Source: Desulfobacterales bacterium CG23_combo_of_CG06-09_8_20_14_all_51_8
GTDB lineage: Bacteria; Desulfobacterota; Desulfobacteria; Desulfobacterales; Desulfosalsimonadaceae
DNA: 7,674 nucleotides
Direction: 5' to 3'
Assembly: GCA_002772195.1 (NCBI GenBank)
Contig: PCSG01000192.1
Span: 1-7,674 of the forward strand
In this document: piece after piece, positions 6,278 to 7,674 of the stretch
How positions within the stretch are numbered: position 1 is the first letter of the stretch
How the letters are laid out: each line of letters opens with the position of its first letter
The notes under the pieces: model-generated
Seen by the model: the letters and a program-made list of their open reading frames with translations, nothing else
What the model was told of the DNA's origin: nothing
Databases searched by the model: none
Translations under genes and position numbers: made by a program

Positions 6278-6355
6278 TTGGTCATCATGACAAACAGATA
6301 GGGACATCGCGGGATGGTATAAACGCACCCGCGATGTCCTTATTGGTCATGATGA
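6278..6355 (-). promoter_or_regulatory. Perfect hairpin flanked by direct repeats between acsB and acsC
   Basis: In the 141-base acsB-acsC gap, GGACATCGCGGG (6302-6313) and CCCGCGATGTCC (6328-6339) are exact 12-bp inverted repeats around a 14-base loop. They are flanked on the minus strand by TCATCATGACCAA (6343-6355) and TCATGATGACCAA (6278-6290), direct repeats with 12 of 13 bases equal. The downstream copy is part of the odd palindrome GTCAT-C-ATGAC (6281-6291). The sequence after the hairpin is CTATCTGTTTG, not a proper T-run, so full termination is unlikely. It may stabilise or process the mRNA, attenuate it, or be a small inserted element. Confidence 0.7.
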
Positions 6356-6364
6356 AAATGTCAA

Positions 6365-7674
6365 TTACCCGACCAGCGGTTCCATGGAAAGGGCCGGATG
6401 ACCCTTTTCCTGGAGAAACGGCAGAATTTCTTCTTCCGTCGTGCCGACGGTTTCATCCGCTATTTTGTCATACAGATCCGGGACGCCCATTTGAGCGCCG
6501 CGCTTTGCGATGCGATCTTTGAGTTCCTCTTTCAACATCTTGGGCATCCACACCATCCGCAGCAGCCCGCCGTCACCCAGAATGAACTTGCCCTGGGTAA
6601 TATTGTATTTCGAATGACCGACAAATCCGGGGGACTGGGCCCCGCCGCCCATGACGCCGGCAAGGGTCGTGAACTTCATGCCGGATGGTGTTTCACCGGC
6701 GTAATTCCGGTTGACCGTCATGACGCCGTTGCAGGAAGGCAGCATGGCGGCGATGCATTCGCAGCAGCCGCAGGTGGTCATGGGATCATGCACCATGGAG
6801 TAAAAATTATAATGGGGCACCGCGCCGCGGGAGGCTTTATAAACAAAGTCATTGACGCCTTTCCACTGTCCCAGTTTGGGATCAAGGCATTCCCCTTTTT
6901 CAATGGGCTGATTGGGCCCCGTGGGATTGATTTCATAGGATGCCTTGCAGTCCATCCAGTTATAAGCGCCGCAAAGGCCGGTCCGCTCGGGACTGACGGA
7001 ACAGACATGGTTCGGCGCAAAAGACTGGCACAGGGTGCAGGAGTAGTAAAGCTCCACATCCTCATCCGTCATCTTGTCGACCCGTTCATCGCGGGTTCTG
7101 TATTCGGCCCGGGCCCGCTCGGTTATCTTGGCCACATCTTTCTTGTTCGTGTAGAGGGTCACCTGAACCTTATCCACGATTTTCTTGAAATCCTGATGGA
7201 ATTTGGCATGGAGCACGATGCCGATATGTTTCAGACTGAACCCTTTTTCCATGGCCGATTTGCTGACACGGACCCAGGAGATATCCCGCTGCCCGATGTG
7301 CATGATGCCCTGGATATAGTTGGTCAGATGATGGATCTGACGTTCCATGATGGGTTCAAAGTCGGTCTGGAATTCCCGGCCGGCGATCTGAACATAGACG
7401 GCCAGCGGGAAGGTGTCGCCTTCTTTGAGGTCAGTGACATCCGGGCCCACCACGGTGACCTTGCCGTCTTCAATTTCACTCATTTCCGCCATTTTCACCA
7501 GCTCCGTGCACTGGGTCTTGCCGCCGCCGCACTGGACAAAAAGGTCCGCCCCGCGAACGCGCTCGCCTTCATAAGCCGGACCAAAGGCCATGGGAATGTC
7601 GATTTCCGTCACCGATACTTTCAACCCGCGGACTTCAACAGACCGCTGAACAATTTCATTATGGGGCACATTGG
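6365..7674 (-). CDS. acsB: Acetyl-CoA synthase (CO dehydrogenase/acetyl-CoA synthase beta subunit), C-terminal part
   Basis: The reading frame is open to the right edge, so about 295 N-terminal residues are missing; a GTG at 7669 is an internal valine, not a start. AcsB condenses the CoFeSP methyl group, CO and CoA at the Ni-Ni-[4Fe-4S] A-cluster. Numbering the fragment from that valine, the cluster ligands are Cys211, Cys214, Cys223 and Cys233 (YYSCTLCQSFAPNHVC...GLCG) plus Cys300 and Cys302 (TCGC). All six fall at a constant offset of 295 from Moorella C506, C509, C518, C528, C595 and C597, and the end also lands at 729, the Moorella length (recalled). Phe217 and Trp132 match Moorella F512 and W427. 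The C-terminus KIADETVGTTEEEILPFLQEKGHPAL is family-typical. Unusual extra cysteines lie beside the A-cluster (CGCCEC). acsC follows after 141 bases. Confidence 0.96.
   Translation of the reverse strand, partial: NVPHNEIVQRSVEVRGLKVSVTEIDIPMAFGPAYEGERVRGADLFVQCGGGKTQCTELVKMAEMSEIEDGKVTVVGPDVTDLKEGDTFPLAVYVQIAGREFQTDFEPIMERQIHHLTNYIQGIMHIGQRDISWVRVSKSAMEKGFSLKHIGIVLHAKFHQDFKKIVDKVQVTLYTNKKDVAKITERARAEYRTRDERVDKMTDEDVELYYSCTLCQSFAPNHVCSVSPERTGLCGAYNWMDCKASYEINPTGPNQPIEKGECLDPKLGQWKGVNDFVYKASRGAVPHYNFYSMVHDPMTTCGCCECIAAMLPSCNGVMTVNRNYAGETPSGMKFTTLAGVMGGGAQSPGFVGHSKYNITQGKFILGDGGLLRMVWMPKMLKEELKDRIAKRGAQMGVPDLYDKIADETVGTTEEEILPFLQEKGHPALSMEPLVG

Noticed and set aside
6302..6339. Intrinsic terminator between acsB and acsC
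   Set aside because: The stem is perfect but no T-run follows on the transcribed strand, and acsC needs read-through unless it has its own promoter.

Overview
The window looks like a chromosomal segment from a strictly anaerobic Desulfobacterota (deltaproteobacterial) sulfate reducer or a close relative. Three reductive acetyl-CoA (Wood-Ljungdahl) genes lie next to proteobacterial-style housekeeping loci: a Thr-Tyr-Gly-Thr tRNA cluster leading into tuf, and an MltD-type lipoprotein lytic transglycosylase. The taxon is inferred from gene content and protein character; no 16S rRNA is present.

Left part (1-703, minus strand): four CCA-encoding tRNA genes in transcription order Thr(TGT), Tyr(GTA), Gly(TCC), Thr(GGT). 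They are followed by the ribosome binding site and first codons of an EF-Tu gene that runs off the left edge. This is the order of the classic thrU-tyrU-glyT-thrT-tufB operon. A perfect 16-bp tandem repeat sits between the last tRNA and tuf. An AT-rich intergenic region (704-1123) separates this operon from the divergent mltD-like gene.

Middle (1124-3768): an mltD-like gene (plus strand) encodes a lipoprotein with an SLT catalytic domain and three C-terminal LysM repeats. Nine bases after its stop is tRNA-Arg(CCT). Convergent to these is a minus-strand gene for a DUF3786-type protein.

Right part (3821-7674, minus strand): a carbon-fixation / acetyl-CoA cleavage operon reading acsB (C-terminal 60%, running off the right edge), acsC and acsE, ending in a strong intrinsic terminator just before the DUF3786 gene. 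AcsE moves the methyl group between methyl-tetrahydrofolate and the corrinoid protein, AcsC is the Fe-S/cobalamin-binding large subunit of that corrinoid protein, and AcsB (acetyl-CoA synthase) joins methyl, CO and CoA at the nickel A-cluster. In a sulfate reducer the set may run in reverse to oxidise acetyl-CoA, or forward for autotrophy. No acsD lies between acsC and acsE. The two intergenic gaps inside this operon are unusually structured (a perfect 12-bp hairpin flanked by near-identical direct repeats, and a multi-hairpin spacer).

No mobile element, CRISPR array or clearly novel multi-gene system is visible. The most interesting items are the structured acs intergenic regions, extra cysteines beside the AcsB A-cluster ligands, an insertion in AcsE, and the uncharacterised DUF3786 gene beside the pathway.
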